From the NCBI RefSeq assembly GCF_014645515.1, contig NZ_BMLW01000016.1:41742-105741 (forward strand): a stretch of DNA of 64,000 nucleotides. Reading direction: 5' to 3'. A model generated the notes under the pieces. The model worked only from the letters and a program-made list of their open reading frames with translations. It ran no database searches and was not told the origin of the DNA. The stretch is from Oceanobacillus neutriphilus (lineage in GTDB: Bacteria > Bacillota > Bacilli > Bacillales > Amphibacillaceae). Numbering within the stretch: the stretch's first letter is position 1; every line of letters starts with the position of its first letter. This document shows, piece after piece, positions 47,438-55,969 of the stretch. A program made the position numbers and the translations under genes.

Positions 47438-48769
47438 TTATGTTACTTCAATTTTTTTATCATCTTCACCTTTCACTTTCAAGAAAGATAAAATGAAACT
47501 AATTATTGCAGCAATAATATTTGCAACTACTAATAAATATAATCCTGTATCATAATCCCCAAAACTAATAGCATAACCCATAATCATCGGTGATAATGAT
47601 GAAAAGAAAAATCCAAAACCAGTTAAAACTCCGTGAGCAACTCCAATTGTTCTAGCAGGTACGATATCTTGTAATAAAACAAATATTACTCCATTTGCCA
47701 TTCCAGAAAAAGCATAACCAAAGGCGATTAATGCAGCTGCCACATAATTATTGGGGATAGATACTGCAAAATAAATAGATCCACCTGCCAACAAAGCACT
47801 GAATGAAAGGAAAATAATAATTGCTTTTCTGCTAGTTTTATCAGTCAGCCAGCCAGCCATAATTTTAAAGAATACAAGAAATATGAATGGCAATGATGCT
47901 AAGAATCCCATTGCTCCCCATGAAAAGCCACGAGCATCACTTAAATAGGTGGGAAGCCATGTTTGTATTCCAAAACCATTAAAATTCATAAGCATATACC
48001 AAATAACAAGCATCCAGAAACGTGTTTTCCCTCCAAAACTCAAAAACTTTTCTTTAAAAGTATCATTTTTAGTAATTTCTTTAATTGGTTCCCTAGCTAA
48101 CCCTTCTTCAATATATTCAAGTTCTTCTTTATTAACTTTTTTATGATCTTTAGGTTTATCTGTCGTATGAAACCAAAATAGATACATTGGAATAATAGTT
48201 GCAATTATAAGAAACACATAGCTTTCCCGCCACCCCCACGCAGCTATAATAAATGCAATGATTGGGGTTGTAGCAGCAAGTGATAAAGACTGACCTACTA
48301 CCCAAGTTGTATTGGCCTTACCGCGATCCTGTGGAGGAATCCAATTTTTAATATATACAGCAGATTGTGGGTAGCTAACACCTTCACCAATACCCAATAT
48401 AATTCTGGAAATAATTATGGTTGTAAACGTAAACGCAGTTGCACCTAGAATTGAGGAAACAAACCATAAAATCATTCCGAGAACCATCGCTTTACGTGGC
48501 CCCATAAAATTAATAAGTGGAGGCCCCACTAGGCTCGCTATACCAAAAGCCATCAAAAAGCTCGTCATAATCATTCCGATTTTAAATTGGTCACCTGCTA
48601 TACCAAGATCATTTAAAAATTTAGGATCTGCTACGAGAACGGAAACATTACTCCGGTCCATATAGGCGACAAAGATACCAAGAAATATCGTAGTCATCAA
48701 CAAAACTCTTTGTTTTGTCGGTTTCGATTGTTTTGTATCAACCATTTTATTACTCATATTATTGCTCAT
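47438..48769 (-). CDS. MFS transporter, anion:cation symporter family (copy B)
   Basis: A 443-residue 12-helix transporter that is the near twin of 39585-40904 (most residues identical over the whole length, with the same YMDRSNVSVL, GEGVSYPQSAVYIKNWIPPQ and GWLTDKTSRKA motifs). It is expected to import an organic anion; the small differences in helices could alter substrate range. GGGAGG precedes the ATG. Upstream, two decayed cupin copies and two operator copies precede it. Confidence 0.9.
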   Translation of the reverse strand: MSNNMSNKMVDTKQSKPTKQRVLLMTTIFLGIFVAYMDRSNVSVLVADPKFLNDLGIAGDQFKIGMIMTSFLMAFGIASLVGPPLINFMGPRKAMVLGMILWFVSSILGATAFTFTTIIISRIILGIGEGVSYPQSAVYIKNWIPPQDRGKANTTWVVGQSLSLAATTPIIAFIIAAWGWRESYVFLIIATIIPMYLFWFHTTDKPKDHKKVNKEELEYIEEGLAREPIKEITKNDTFKEKFLSFGGKTRFWMLVIWYMLMNFNGFGIQTWLPTYLSDARGFSWGAMGFLASLPFIFLVFFKIMAGWLTDKTSRKAIIIFLSFSALLAGGSIYFAVSIPNNYVAAALIAFGYAFSGMANGVIFVLLQDIVPARTIGVAHGVLTGFGFFFSSLSPMIMGYAISFGDYDTGLYLLVVANIIAAIISFILSFLKVKGEDDKKIEVT

Positions 48770-48928
48770 ATACTTTTTTCCTCCCTGTACCTTCAGTTAA
48801 AACTCCCAACTAATTGTTGACTATTCATCTGCAAGATACTATAAATTATATTGTTTAATTGTTTAATTTCCAGATATGATTTATACATTGACTGCATTAA
48901 ATCACTTACCTAATAATGATTGCGCTTA

Positions 48929-49045
48929 CAAAATCAAAAACGATCCGAATCGAATATAATTATTTTCCGCCTGAAATATAATTTGAAATATCTGCTATCG
49001 GTAAATTTTTTCATGTATATTATGTTTCTATTTTTTTGCTACCAT
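48929..49045 (-). pseudogene. Decayed cupin remnant (third copy, N-terminal fragment)
   Basis: Read on the minus strand this AT-rich stretch gives K.IET, then NLPIADISNYISGGK and IVF.F, matching the cupin sequence IKDLPVVDISNFILGGEKRIVF with stop codons and frameshifts. Nucleotide matches to cupin copy 2 run on for about 100 bases. The C-terminal two-thirds of the gene are missing. An operator with three GGT half-sites lies about 90 bases upstream, the same arrangement as at cupin copy 1. Confidence 0.75.
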
Positions 49046-49135
49046 TAAAATACTACTTTGAGATTATAATAATAGCCTTCAAATGAAACCCCTTTCAATA
49101 CTTTTAACCGATTATTCGAAATTATCTCATATACA

Positions 49136-49162
49136 GGTGCAAAGGTATGTTGGTATGACCAA
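49136..49162 (-). promoter_or_regulatory. GntR-type operator 3, upstream of the cupin remnant
   Basis: GGT at 49136, 49144 and 49152 with ACC at 49158, the same triple half-site form as operator 1. No clean -10/-35 pair is seen beside it. Confidence 0.6.
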
Positions 49163-49255
49163 TAAAATAATATAGGATAAACATTTAATACTCTTTCTAA
49201 ACTCTGTTCTTTATTAGTAAGGTTATATAAGAAGTAACCTCATTATGATTATTTT

Positions 49256-49354
49256 TACTGAATTATTTTTCAAAAATTCATGCTCCAAAATAAATTTTCT
49301 GAGATCAAGTGTTAGTAAATTTTTATTTTCTTATATTCTTTTTTTCAATTTCAT
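49256..49354 (-). pseudogene. Decayed cupin remnant (fourth copy, N-terminal fragment)
   Basis: The minus-strand translation from ATG at 49354 reads MKLKKRI, stop, ENKNLLTLDLRKFILE, which aligns with the cupin start MPEEKVKTQYVGNIKDLPVVDISNFILG. DNA similarity to cupin copy 2 extends through the ribosome-site region. It is more decayed than the remnant at 48929-49045. Its distance from operator 4 (about 140 bases) equals that of intact cupin copy 2 from operator 2. Confidence 0.6.
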
Positions 49355-49461
49355 AAAACACACCTCTCTTAAATTATTTAAATGCCTATTCAATACTCGG
49401 CTACCTAGTTTCCCTCTTTCATTTATTATCAAAATTATAATATATTCATAACCTTATATAA

Positions 49462-49512
49462 ATTATAATAAATCAAAAAAATATTGTCAATTGGTTTTTT
49501 GGTATTACCAAT
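49462..49512 (-). promoter_or_regulatory. Sigma-A promoter and GntR-type operator 4
   Basis: Minus strand: TTGACA (49485-49490), 17 bp, TATAAT (49462-49467). The operator GGT (49493), GGT (49501), ACC (49507) lies directly upstream of the -35. The next intact gene is MFS copy B, about 700 bases downstream, past two cupin remnants. Confidence 0.8.
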
Positions 49513-49636
49513 CAACTTATATATATCCTTTATTTTTCGTCCTCAACTAAAGTTGCTATTCCTTATAAAATATCGGGCAAACTTATTTACTTGAAAAAAG
49601 CGGTGGTAAAAGCGGTGATTATAAGAGATGATTTAG

Positions 49637-49662
49637 AGGGGGACTCCACTGTCCCCTTTTTT
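49637..49662. terminator. Hairpin after modB
   Basis: GGGGAC ... GTCCCC stem with a 6-base loop. The T-run (six T) is on the plus strand, so termination of the minus-strand modB transcript is possible but not textbook. Confidence 0.5.
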
Positions 49663-49693
49663 CTATGTGCAAACATGAATAATTGACTCAAAA

Positions 49694-50353
49694 TTAATCA
49701 TTTGGTTTCATCCGATTAATAATAAACAGCAGTAAAAAAGATAAACCAATGCTAATTAAAACATAATACCAGGCAAGTGGAATTCTTCCCGTTTCTATAG
49801 CTAAATAAATCGCTGTTGGGATCGTTTGGGTTTTTCCAGGTATATTCCCAGCAAACATCAATGTGGCTCCGAATTCTCCAAATCCTCTTGTAAATCCAAG
49901 TACTGCACCTGTAGTAAGGGAACGGTACGACAAAGGCAGAATAATCTTTATGAGGGCGGCCCAATCGTTTGCTCCATCCACTTTTGCTGCTCCTATAATA
50001 TCCTTATCGACCGATAAAAATCCTGTTTTAATAGATTGATAGATCAACGGAAATGAGACAACAACTGCGGCAATGATCGCTGCTGTAGATGTAAACAATA
50101 TACTCTTGCCGGCTATTCCCTCTATTATTTGACCTATCCAGCTATTTGTACCAAACATAATGATAAGAAAAAAGCCTACGACTGTCGGTGGTAACACCAA
50201 TGGCAGAAAAAAGACCGTCTCTATAATCGCCTTTCCCTTTCTATTTTTACGAACTATCCAAAAGGCCGCTAAAATAGCTAAAAGAAAAGCAATAACTGTT
50301 GCAACTGTTGCCACATAAAATGATAACTGGACAGGATGCCATGACCATTGCAT
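49694..50353 (-). CDS. modB: Molybdate ABC transporter permease ModB
   Basis: A 219-residue permease with five to six helices and the inner-membrane-component EAA-like loop (GAAKVDGANDWAALIKIILPLS). FFLPLVLPPTVVGFFLI near residue 50 is typical of ModB. It should import molybdate for cofactor synthesis. The ATG at 50353 has AGGTG upstream; a GTG directly after the modA stop is less likely. No modC ATPase gene follows, so the ATPase must come from elsewhere. Confidence 0.92.
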   Translation of the reverse strand: MQWSWHPVQLSFYVATVATVIAFLLAILAAFWIVRKNRKGKAIIETVFFLPLVLPPTVVGFFLIIMFGTNSWIGQIIEGIAGKSILFTSTAAIIAAVVVSFPLIYQSIKTGFLSVDKDIIGAAKVDGANDWAALIKIILPLSYRSLTTGAVLGFTRGFGEFGATLMFAGNIPGKTQTIPTAIYLAIETGRIPLAWYYVLISIGLSFLLLFIINRMKPND

Positions 50354-50362
50354 GTTACTCAC

Positions 50363-51142
50363 CTACTTCACAGGCTGGAACCCGTAATTTTCAAATACTT
50401 CATTGGCTGTTTCGCTTGATATAAACTGATAATAAGCATCTTTTGCCTGCTGCACTTCTTCCTCCTGATCTTCATTTTGAAGTGTCGCAATATAATATTC
50501 AATTGGGGAATGCAGGTTTGAATCAAAGGTTTGGATAACTGTTACACCATCTTCATCTATTACATCACTGGCATACACAAGACCGGCATCAGCAGCATCT
50601 TCTTTTACTAACGTAAGCACATGAGTAACATCCTTCGTGTATACTAGCCGGCTCTGTTTATCCAGCTGCTCCCATACTCCTAATTCCTGCAATGCTTCTT
50701 TTGCGTAAGAACCTGCCGGAACTGCTTCCGGGGTGCCGACTGCCATTACTTTATCTTCACCAGCCATAAAATCGTCCAGGGATTCTATGTCCTCTTTATT
50801 TGATTTGATTAAAACGAGTTGATTTGTAAGTATTGCCTTCCCTTCATCGACCATGTCTTGATCAGCTAATTTGTCATAGTCAATACTTGACGCAGAAAGA
50901 AAAATATCAACCGGAGCTCCTTGTTCAATTTGTTGTCGCAATGAACCAGAACCGCCATAATTATAAGAAATATGAATGTTAGGGTGCTCCTCTTCAAACA
51001 TTTCAGTCAGTTCTGTTAAACTCTCTGTCATACTGGCTGCGGCAGAAATATTTAAGTCCACCTCATCCGCATTATTTTTAGAGCATCCTGCTGCAAATAG
51101 AAACAAGATAAAGATACAAATAAACATATAATACTTTTTCAT
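50363..51142 (-). CDS. modA: Molybdate-binding lipoprotein ModA
   Basis: A 259-residue substrate-binding protein. The lipobox FAAGC lies near residue 20. SAAASMTESLTELTEMFEEEHP (about 35-56), FNYGGSGSLRQQIEQGAPVDIFLSAS-type segment and the late DAGLVYASDV are ModA hallmarks. It is anchored outside the membrane and delivers molybdate (or tungstate) to ModB. The ATG at 51142 is chosen because AAGGGA lies 9 bases upstream, whereas it abuts the earlier ATG. Confidence 0.93.
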   Translation of the reverse strand: MKKYYMFICIFILFLFAAGCSKNNADEVDLNISAAASMTESLTELTEMFEEEHPNIHISYNYGGSGSLRQQIEQGAPVDIFLSASSIDYDKLADQDMVDEGKAILTNQLVLIKSNKEDIESLDDFMAGEDKVMAVGTPEAVPAGSYAKEALQELGVWEQLDKQSRLVYTKDVTHVLTLVKEDAADAGLVYASDVIDEDGVTVIQTFDSNLHSPIEYYIATLQNEDQEEEVQQAKDAYYQFISSETANEVFENYGFQPVK

Positions 51143-51158
51143 GCTAAACATTCCCTTA

Positions 51159-51674
51159 TTAGTGTTCTAAATCCTTATGAATTTCTCTAACCATATGACC
51201 AATTTCCGGCAGAATTATTTTTTCCATTGCTAAAGCTACCGCACCAGTTGACCCGGGAATGGAAAAAATAACGCAATGATTACGGACTCCACAAATTGCT
51301 CTTGATAAGATACTGGCTGTCCCAATATCATTTTGAAAGCTCAAATGTCTAAACAGTTCCCCAAAACCGGGAAGCTGTTTTTCAAATAAAGGCTCGATAA
51401 ATTCAATCGTGACATCTCGACGGGATATTCCTGTCCCGCCATTTACAATAACCGCATCTATTTTTTCGTAGCTAATCGCTTTTTCTGCAGTCCTTCGAAT
51501 TTGATCTCCATCATCAGGAATGATTTCGTAAAAATTCACTTGATGTTGATGCTTTGTTAATAAATCGATGATTTTCTTCCCGCTCTTATCAGTTTCTTTA
51601 TTCCTTGTATCGCTGACTGTGATAACAGCACACGATATATGTTTAGCTGCATGTTTTCGATGAGTTGTGAGCAT
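51159..51674 (-). CDS. moaB: Molybdenum cofactor biosynthesis protein MoaB
   Basis: A 171-residue MoaB/Mog-fold protein. AVITVSDTRNKETDKSGK (about 17-34), NGGTGISRRDVT near 80 and the late SIPGSTGAVALAMEKIILPE match MoaB. It probably adenylylates molybdopterin before metal insertion by MoeA. It follows mobA by 12 bases in the Moco operon. Confidence 0.92.
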   Translation of the reverse strand: MLTTHRKHAAKHISCAVITVSDTRNKETDKSGKKIIDLLTKHQHQVNFYEIIPDDGDQIRRTAEKAISYEKIDAVIVNGGTGISRRDVTIEFIEPLFEKQLPGFGELFRHLSFQNDIGTASILSRAICGVRNHCVIFSIPGSTGAVALAMEKIILPEIGHMVREIHKDLEH

Positions 51675-51686
51675 TTTAAAACTCCT

Positions 51687-52286
51687 CTATTTATTTTCAT
51701 TTTTTTGATCCACAATCCACCTGTTATAATCCTCCCGCCGATTGACATTATAAAAGCACCTTTCCTCTTCTATAGGGACATATATTACATGTAAATTCTC
51801 CAGTAATTGATGTGCGGATAGTAACTCTTTTTGAAGCTGGTCCAAGATAACTTCTTTTACACTGTGATGATAGATTGCAATAAGCGGTTGGATTTCTCCT
51901 GAAACAACTGGCACAATCGCAGCAATCCCATCTTTTTTGTAGGATAACAGCGTATGAAAAACAGCCGTATTTATAAATGGCACATCAATTGGAGCCGTCA
52001 TATACCAATCTGCTGATATATATTTCATCCCCGTACAAATCCCGGCTAATGGGCCAAGTCCTTTAACATTCTTTTGATCTGTTATTATCGTAAAAGTATC
52101 TTCTTCCGCATGGAAAGATGCCTTTAATTCAGTATTAGTTACTATAACTATCGAATCCACGATTTCCCTCATCGAATCCACGGAATATTGATAGAAGTAC
52201 TTTCCATCCATTTGAAGAAATGCTTTAGGACTGCCAAACCTTCTCGATTTTCCCCCAGCCAGAAGAATGCCTGCTATTTTTTCCAT
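51687..52286 (-). CDS. mobA: Molybdenum cofactor guanylyltransferase MobA
   Basis: A 199-residue nucleotidyltransferase that attaches GMP to Mo-molybdopterin. The N-terminal GILLAGGKSRRFGSPKA (about 5-21) and PIDVPFINTAVF near 90 are diagnostic. Its presence indicates that a guanine-dinucleotide form of the cofactor is needed, as used by the DMSO-reductase family enzyme at 57.5-59.8 kb. The start at 52286 has GAGGTG; the upstream frame has no ribosome site. Confidence 0.93.
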   Translation of the reverse strand: MEKIAGILLAGGKSRRFGSPKAFLQMDGKYFYQYSVDSMREIVDSIVIVTNTELKASFHAEEDTFTIITDQKNVKGLGPLAGICTGMKYISADWYMTAPIDVPFINTAVFHTLLSYKKDGIAAIVPVVSGEIQPLIAIYHHSVKEVILDQLQKELLSAHQLLENLHVIYVPIEEERCFYNVNRREDYNRWIVDQKNENK

Positions 52287-52417
52287 ACAATGCACCTCAT
52301 TGAACAATTTTCACAAATTCATAACAAAAGAAAGGAAATTAACAAAAAAATATATACAAGAAAGTAGGCTAATACGTAAACAAGCACGTTATTACAAGCA
52401 AAAAACGGGGTGAAGTA

Positions 52418-52924
52418 TTAGTTATTCAAAAATGCTTCTTTTTTTAACTGGCTCTCCAACCACTTACAAATTCCATTCATATCACGTTGTTTAAAAACTG
52501 GAAAAGGATAGGCTCTTTCAAGAGGTACTCGGGTGATAACAGCTTTTACGTTTTCAACTTTATCTAATAGTTCGAGATCCTTTTCATTGCTTATGAGTAC
52601 CACCTTTGGAAAGGAGTAGGCTTTAAAACCCTCAATGATTAGTAAATTTACATGCATAAACTCATAAATTTGAATCATCTCATCCAACGTCCAATTTTCT
52701 TTTGTCAGCTGGAATACACCGTCTCCTTCTACTCCAGAAATAAGTGCACCTGCTTGTCTATGTTTTTCACTATCTGTCTCGTATATTCCCTCTGGAACAC
52801 CGCCATGACCATGATGCTTTAAGGATGCAGTCCGGAACCCTTTTTGGGCTGCATGCTCGATCAGCTTTGCTGCAAGCGTTGTTTTTCCGCTATTTTTATA
52901 TCCTACAATCTGAATAATATTCAT
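52418..52924 (-). CDS. mobB: Molybdopterin-guanine dinucleotide adapter MobB
   Basis: A 168-residue P-loop protein (GYKNSGKTTLAAKLIEH, residues 8-24) with ASLKHHGHGG near 35 and LLIIEGFKAYSFPKVVLI near 90. MobB binds GTP and assists MobA. Adjacent to moaD with no gap, and separated from mobA by 131 bases. Confidence 0.93.
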   Translation of the reverse strand: MNIIQIVGYKNSGKTTLAAKLIEHAAQKGFRTASLKHHGHGGVPEGIYETDSEKHRQAGALISGVEGDGVFQLTKENWTLDEMIQIYEFMHVNLLIIEGFKAYSFPKVVLISNEKDLELLDKVENVKAVITRVPLERAYPFPVFKQRDMNGICKWLESQLKKEAFLNN

Positions 52925-53158
52925 TTATCCACCACTGACTGGGGGAATGAAAGCTACGGTATCTCCAGATTTCACGATATCATCTTCCATTGCGTATTCC
53001 TCATTTACTGCTGTCATGACATGATCCATTTCAAATAACTCATATGCTGTTTTGAGCTGCTCTTTTAACACTTTAATCGTTATGGTGTCACATTCATACA
53101 CCAGACTGCTTTTTCCCAATTTTTCCTGTAAGCCTGCAAAAAGTAAAATACGAATCAT
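52925..53158 (-). CDS. moaD: Molybdopterin synthase small subunit MoaD
   Basis: A 77-residue ubiquitin-fold sulfur carrier ending in GG (VAFIPPVSGG), the residues that are adenylylated by MoeB and then thiocarboxylated. It overlaps moaE by four bases, so the two synthase subunits are translationally coupled. Confidence 0.95.
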   Translation of the reverse strand: MIRILLFAGLQEKLGKSSLVYECDTITIKVLKEQLKTAYELFEMDHVMTAVNEEYAMEDDIVKSGDTVAFIPPVSGG

Positions 53159-53628
53159 TTTTTCACATCCTCCATATCCGGACTTCCTTCAGGGTAAGCA
53201 ACCTTTTCTAATTGGTCCCCTATCCAGGTCTCTCCATCTTCCCAATGTTCTTTTTTCCAAATAGGTACAATTTGTTTCATTCTTTCTATCGCATATTCAT
53301 TTGCTTCATAGGCTTCCTTTCGATGTGGAGATGAAACACAGATAACTACAGCGATATCTGAAATATCCAGCTCGCCAATTCGATGGGTAATGGCTGCTTT
53401 CAAATTCGGCCATTTCTCTTCCATTTCCTCACCAATCATTTGCAGCATTTTTACGGCCATCGGCTGGTAAGCTTGATATTTTAAATACATTGTCCGTTTA
53501 CCACTTGTCCACTCGCGTACGGTACCAATAAAAGTAGTAATTGCTCCTGCTTCTCTTCGTTCTACTTTCTTAATGATTTTCTCTACTTCTATCGGCTCCT
53601 CAACAATCTCATATAATGGATGATTCAT
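53155..53628 (-). CDS. moaE: Molybdopterin synthase catalytic subunit MoaE
   Basis: A 157-residue subunit that converts cyclic pyranopterin monophosphate to molybdopterin with sulfur from MoaD. GAITTFIGTVREWTSGK near residue 30, HRIGELDISDIAVVICVSSPHRKEAYEANEYAI and the lysine-containing PIWKKEHWEDGETWIG near 125 are all present. Confidence 0.96.
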   Translation of the reverse strand: MNHPLYEIVEEPIEVEKIIKKVERREAGAITTFIGTVREWTSGKRTMYLKYQAYQPMAVKMLQMIGEEMEEKWPNLKAAITHRIGELDISDIAVVICVSSPHRKEAYEANEYAIERMKQIVPIWKKEHWEDGETWIGDQLEKVAYPEGSPDMEDVKK

Positions 53629-53635
53629 CTTTTCT

Positions 53636-54934
53636 CTAATCCTTTCTGGAATTGACGTCCCTTTCCATAAATTGTTCCATGGTCAGCCCTTCCTGATCTT
53701 CTAATAAAAGGACAGACACATCTCTTCCTGCTTCATATCCTCTGGTTCCTCCTGGCAGCAGAATTAAAATATTAGCTCCTGCTAAGGACGAAACAACATT
53801 TGATTTATCCAATCCAACTGGTGTGGCGATTAAACGACCATCTTGATAGCTTATATGCCCTCTTACAAAACGATCAAATGGATTGGATTTTAGAAAATCT
53901 GCACCAAGTGTTGCTGTTTCTTTCTTTAAAAATGGATAGCTGCTATGCAAAAATGTCCGGATAGCAGGCCGGGCATACAGTTCAAAACCGACATAGCATG
54001 CGGATGGATTTCCGGATAGCCCGTATAATAATTTTCCATTCTTTTCAGCTACCGTTGTCACACTTCCAGGCCTCATTTTGATTTTATTGAATAAAACATG
54101 ACAACCAAGCTTTGCATAAATATCTGGTAAGTAATCATAATCACCAACAGATACACCGCCAGTAGTAATCAGCATATCGACCTCGTCAATCGCTTCTTTC
54201 ACTTGGTTATAGCACACTTCCAAATCGTCACTAAACTGTCCAAAGTATAAAGCCTCTCCACCAGCACGAGTAATTTGTGATTGAATCATATAGGCATTGC
54301 TGTTTCGAATTTTACCGGCCTCCAAAGCTTGATCCACCTCTAATAATTCGCTGCCGGTTGCAATTACTCCAATTTTGGGCTTCTTTGCTGCCGGTACTTT
54401 TTTATAACCAAAGGTTGCAAGAAGTGCTACAATGCCGGGAGTGATATAGGTTCCCTTTTTGGTAAGTATGCTTCCTTTTTGAGTATCCTCTCCCGTAAAG
54501 GAAATGTTGGTTCCTGCTTTTATATTTCTTTTTATCTGGATGTATTTTTTTCCGTTTCTTACTAATTCGTTTACCTCTTCCAGCATCACGACAGCATCAC
54601 ATCCATCAGGAATCTGTGCCCCGGTCATGATCCGAACCGCTTCACAAGCTGCTACTGGACGTTCAAAGACGCTCCCCGCACCAATTTCTCCTGCTATCTC
54701 CAGTTCGACTGGATGATTACGGGAAGTATAATCCGTATCTGCAGCACGTACAGCAAAACCATCATATGGAGAGCGGTCAAATGGCGGAACATGATGGTCA
54801 GCGATTAAATCTTCTCCCAGAAAACGGCCATAGCTTTTTTCAATTGGAATGTATTCCACGCTTCCCGCTTTTGCAAAACGTATCATTCGTGAGATGGCTT
54901 CATTTACGTTAATCGGTTTTCTTCTTTCTACCAT
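53636..54934 (-). CDS. moeA: Molybdopterin molybdenumtransferase MoeA
   Basis: A 432-residue enzyme that inserts molybdenum into adenylylated molybdopterin. It shows HHVPPFDRSPYDGFAVRAADT near 48, RIMTGAQIPDGCDAVVMLEE near 110, the MPT-binding TGSELLEV near 195, TTGGVSVGDYD near 265 and YGLSGNPSACYVGF near 315. It is located between moeB and moaE with 7-12-base gaps. Confidence 0.96.
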   Translation of the reverse strand: MVERRKPINVNEAISRMIRFAKAGSVEYIPIEKSYGRFLGEDLIADHHVPPFDRSPYDGFAVRAADTDYTSRNHPVELEIAGEIGAGSVFERPVAACEAVRIMTGAQIPDGCDAVVMLEEVNELVRNGKKYIQIKRNIKAGTNISFTGEDTQKGSILTKKGTYITPGIVALLATFGYKKVPAAKKPKIGVIATGSELLEVDQALEAGKIRNSNAYMIQSQITRAGGEALYFGQFSDDLEVCYNQVKEAIDEVDMLITTGGVSVGDYDYLPDIYAKLGCHVLFNKIKMRPGSVTTVAEKNGKLLYGLSGNPSACYVGFELYARPAIRTFLHSSYPFLKKETATLGADFLKSNPFDRFVRGHISYQDGRLIATPVGLDKSNVVSSLAGANILILLPGGTRGYEAGRDVSVLLLEDQEGLTMEQFMERDVNSRKD

Positions 54935-54946
54935 AGTTAATCACCT

Positions 54947-55954
54947 TCATCCTGCTAATTGATAATAGATGCTTTTCGCTTTTTCGATTGAATTAGTTCC
55001 ATGAATCAATGTTCTTCCATCTTGAAAGAAAACCAGACGATAGATCTCATATTCAACGGATATTAAAAAATCATTTGCTTTCATTGTTCCAATTCTTTTT
55101 AGCCGTTCCTTCAACAAATGAAAATCAGGCTCTTGGCGGCTTCTGATTTGGACCGTATTTCTGCCGCAAAGCACCTCTGATTTTGTACGGTATGAATCAT
55201 TTAATGATGGATAGCTTGGATTTTCTCCACATGAAGGACAAGTCCTTTTTTTCGCCCGCTCCACTTTCATCGTATGGTACTGATTATTCCATAAATCAAA
55301 AGTTAGAAGTGACGTACGCAGAGCCTCTTTATCTCCAACAAGAATCTTCAGTGCTTCTGTCGTTTGATGAGCAACCACCATCTGTACAGCCGGTGATATA
55401 ATTCCTGCTGAATCACAGGTTGCACCATGGATAGGAATCGCATCAAGTAAACACCTGAGGCACGGGGATTCATTTGGAAAAATGGTATAACTCATTCCCG
55501 TACTTCCAACACAAGACCCGAATATCCATGGTATTCGATTTTTCTGCAATAAATCATTCAGCATAAAACGGGTATCAAAATTATCCGTAGCATCAATCAC
55601 TAAATCGATGCCTCGTAATAACGGCTTTAAAGCAGCTGCATCAGCATCCAGCACATAGGCTTCTATCTCCACCTCCAAATTGATTTCATGCAATCTTTCT
55701 TTTGCTGCAACAGCTTTTGGAATTTGATTTAGGGCATCTGCTTCCGTATAGAGCTGCTGCCTTTGAAGGTTACTCCATTCGACATAGTCCCGATCGACAA
55801 GTAACAATTCACCGATACCTGCCCGAGCCAGATTTTCCGCATTTGCTGAACCTAGTGCGCCACAGCCAACAATAAGCACACGTTTATTTGAAATTTCCCG
55901 CTGCCCTTCTTCTCCAATTGGAGAAAATAACATTTGACGAGAATATCGCTCCAT
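54947..55954 (-). CDS. moeB: MoaD-adenylylating enzyme MoeB (ThiF/HesA family)
   Basis: A 335-residue E1-like enzyme. VGCGALGSANAENLARAGIG near residue 28 binds ATP, DATDNFDTRFMLND near 125 is the adenylylation loop, and CLRCLL plus CPSCG hold structural zinc. A ThiF-type C-terminal extension of about 75 residues follows, of the kind seen in Bacillus ThiF, so a role for ThiS as well as MoaD is possible; the Moco operon favours MoaD. The start at 55954 is the first ATG with acceptable ribosome-site spacing. Confidence 0.92.
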   Translation of the reverse strand: MERYSRQMLFSPIGEEGQREISNKRVLIVGCGALGSANAENLARAGIGELLLVDRDYVEWSNLQRQQLYTEADALNQIPKAVAAKERLHEINLEVEIEAYVLDADAAALKPLLRGIDLVIDATDNFDTRFMLNDLLQKNRIPWIFGSCVGSTGMSYTIFPNESPCLRCLLDAIPIHGATCDSAGIISPAVQMVVAHQTTEALKILVGDKEALRTSLLTFDLWNNQYHTMKVERAKKRTCPSCGENPSYPSLNDSYRTKSEVLCGRNTVQIRSRQEPDFHLLKERLKRIGTMKANDFLISVEYEIYRLVFFQDGRTLIHGTNSIEKAKSIYYQLAG

Positions 55955-55969
55955 CTTTATCACTGTCCT

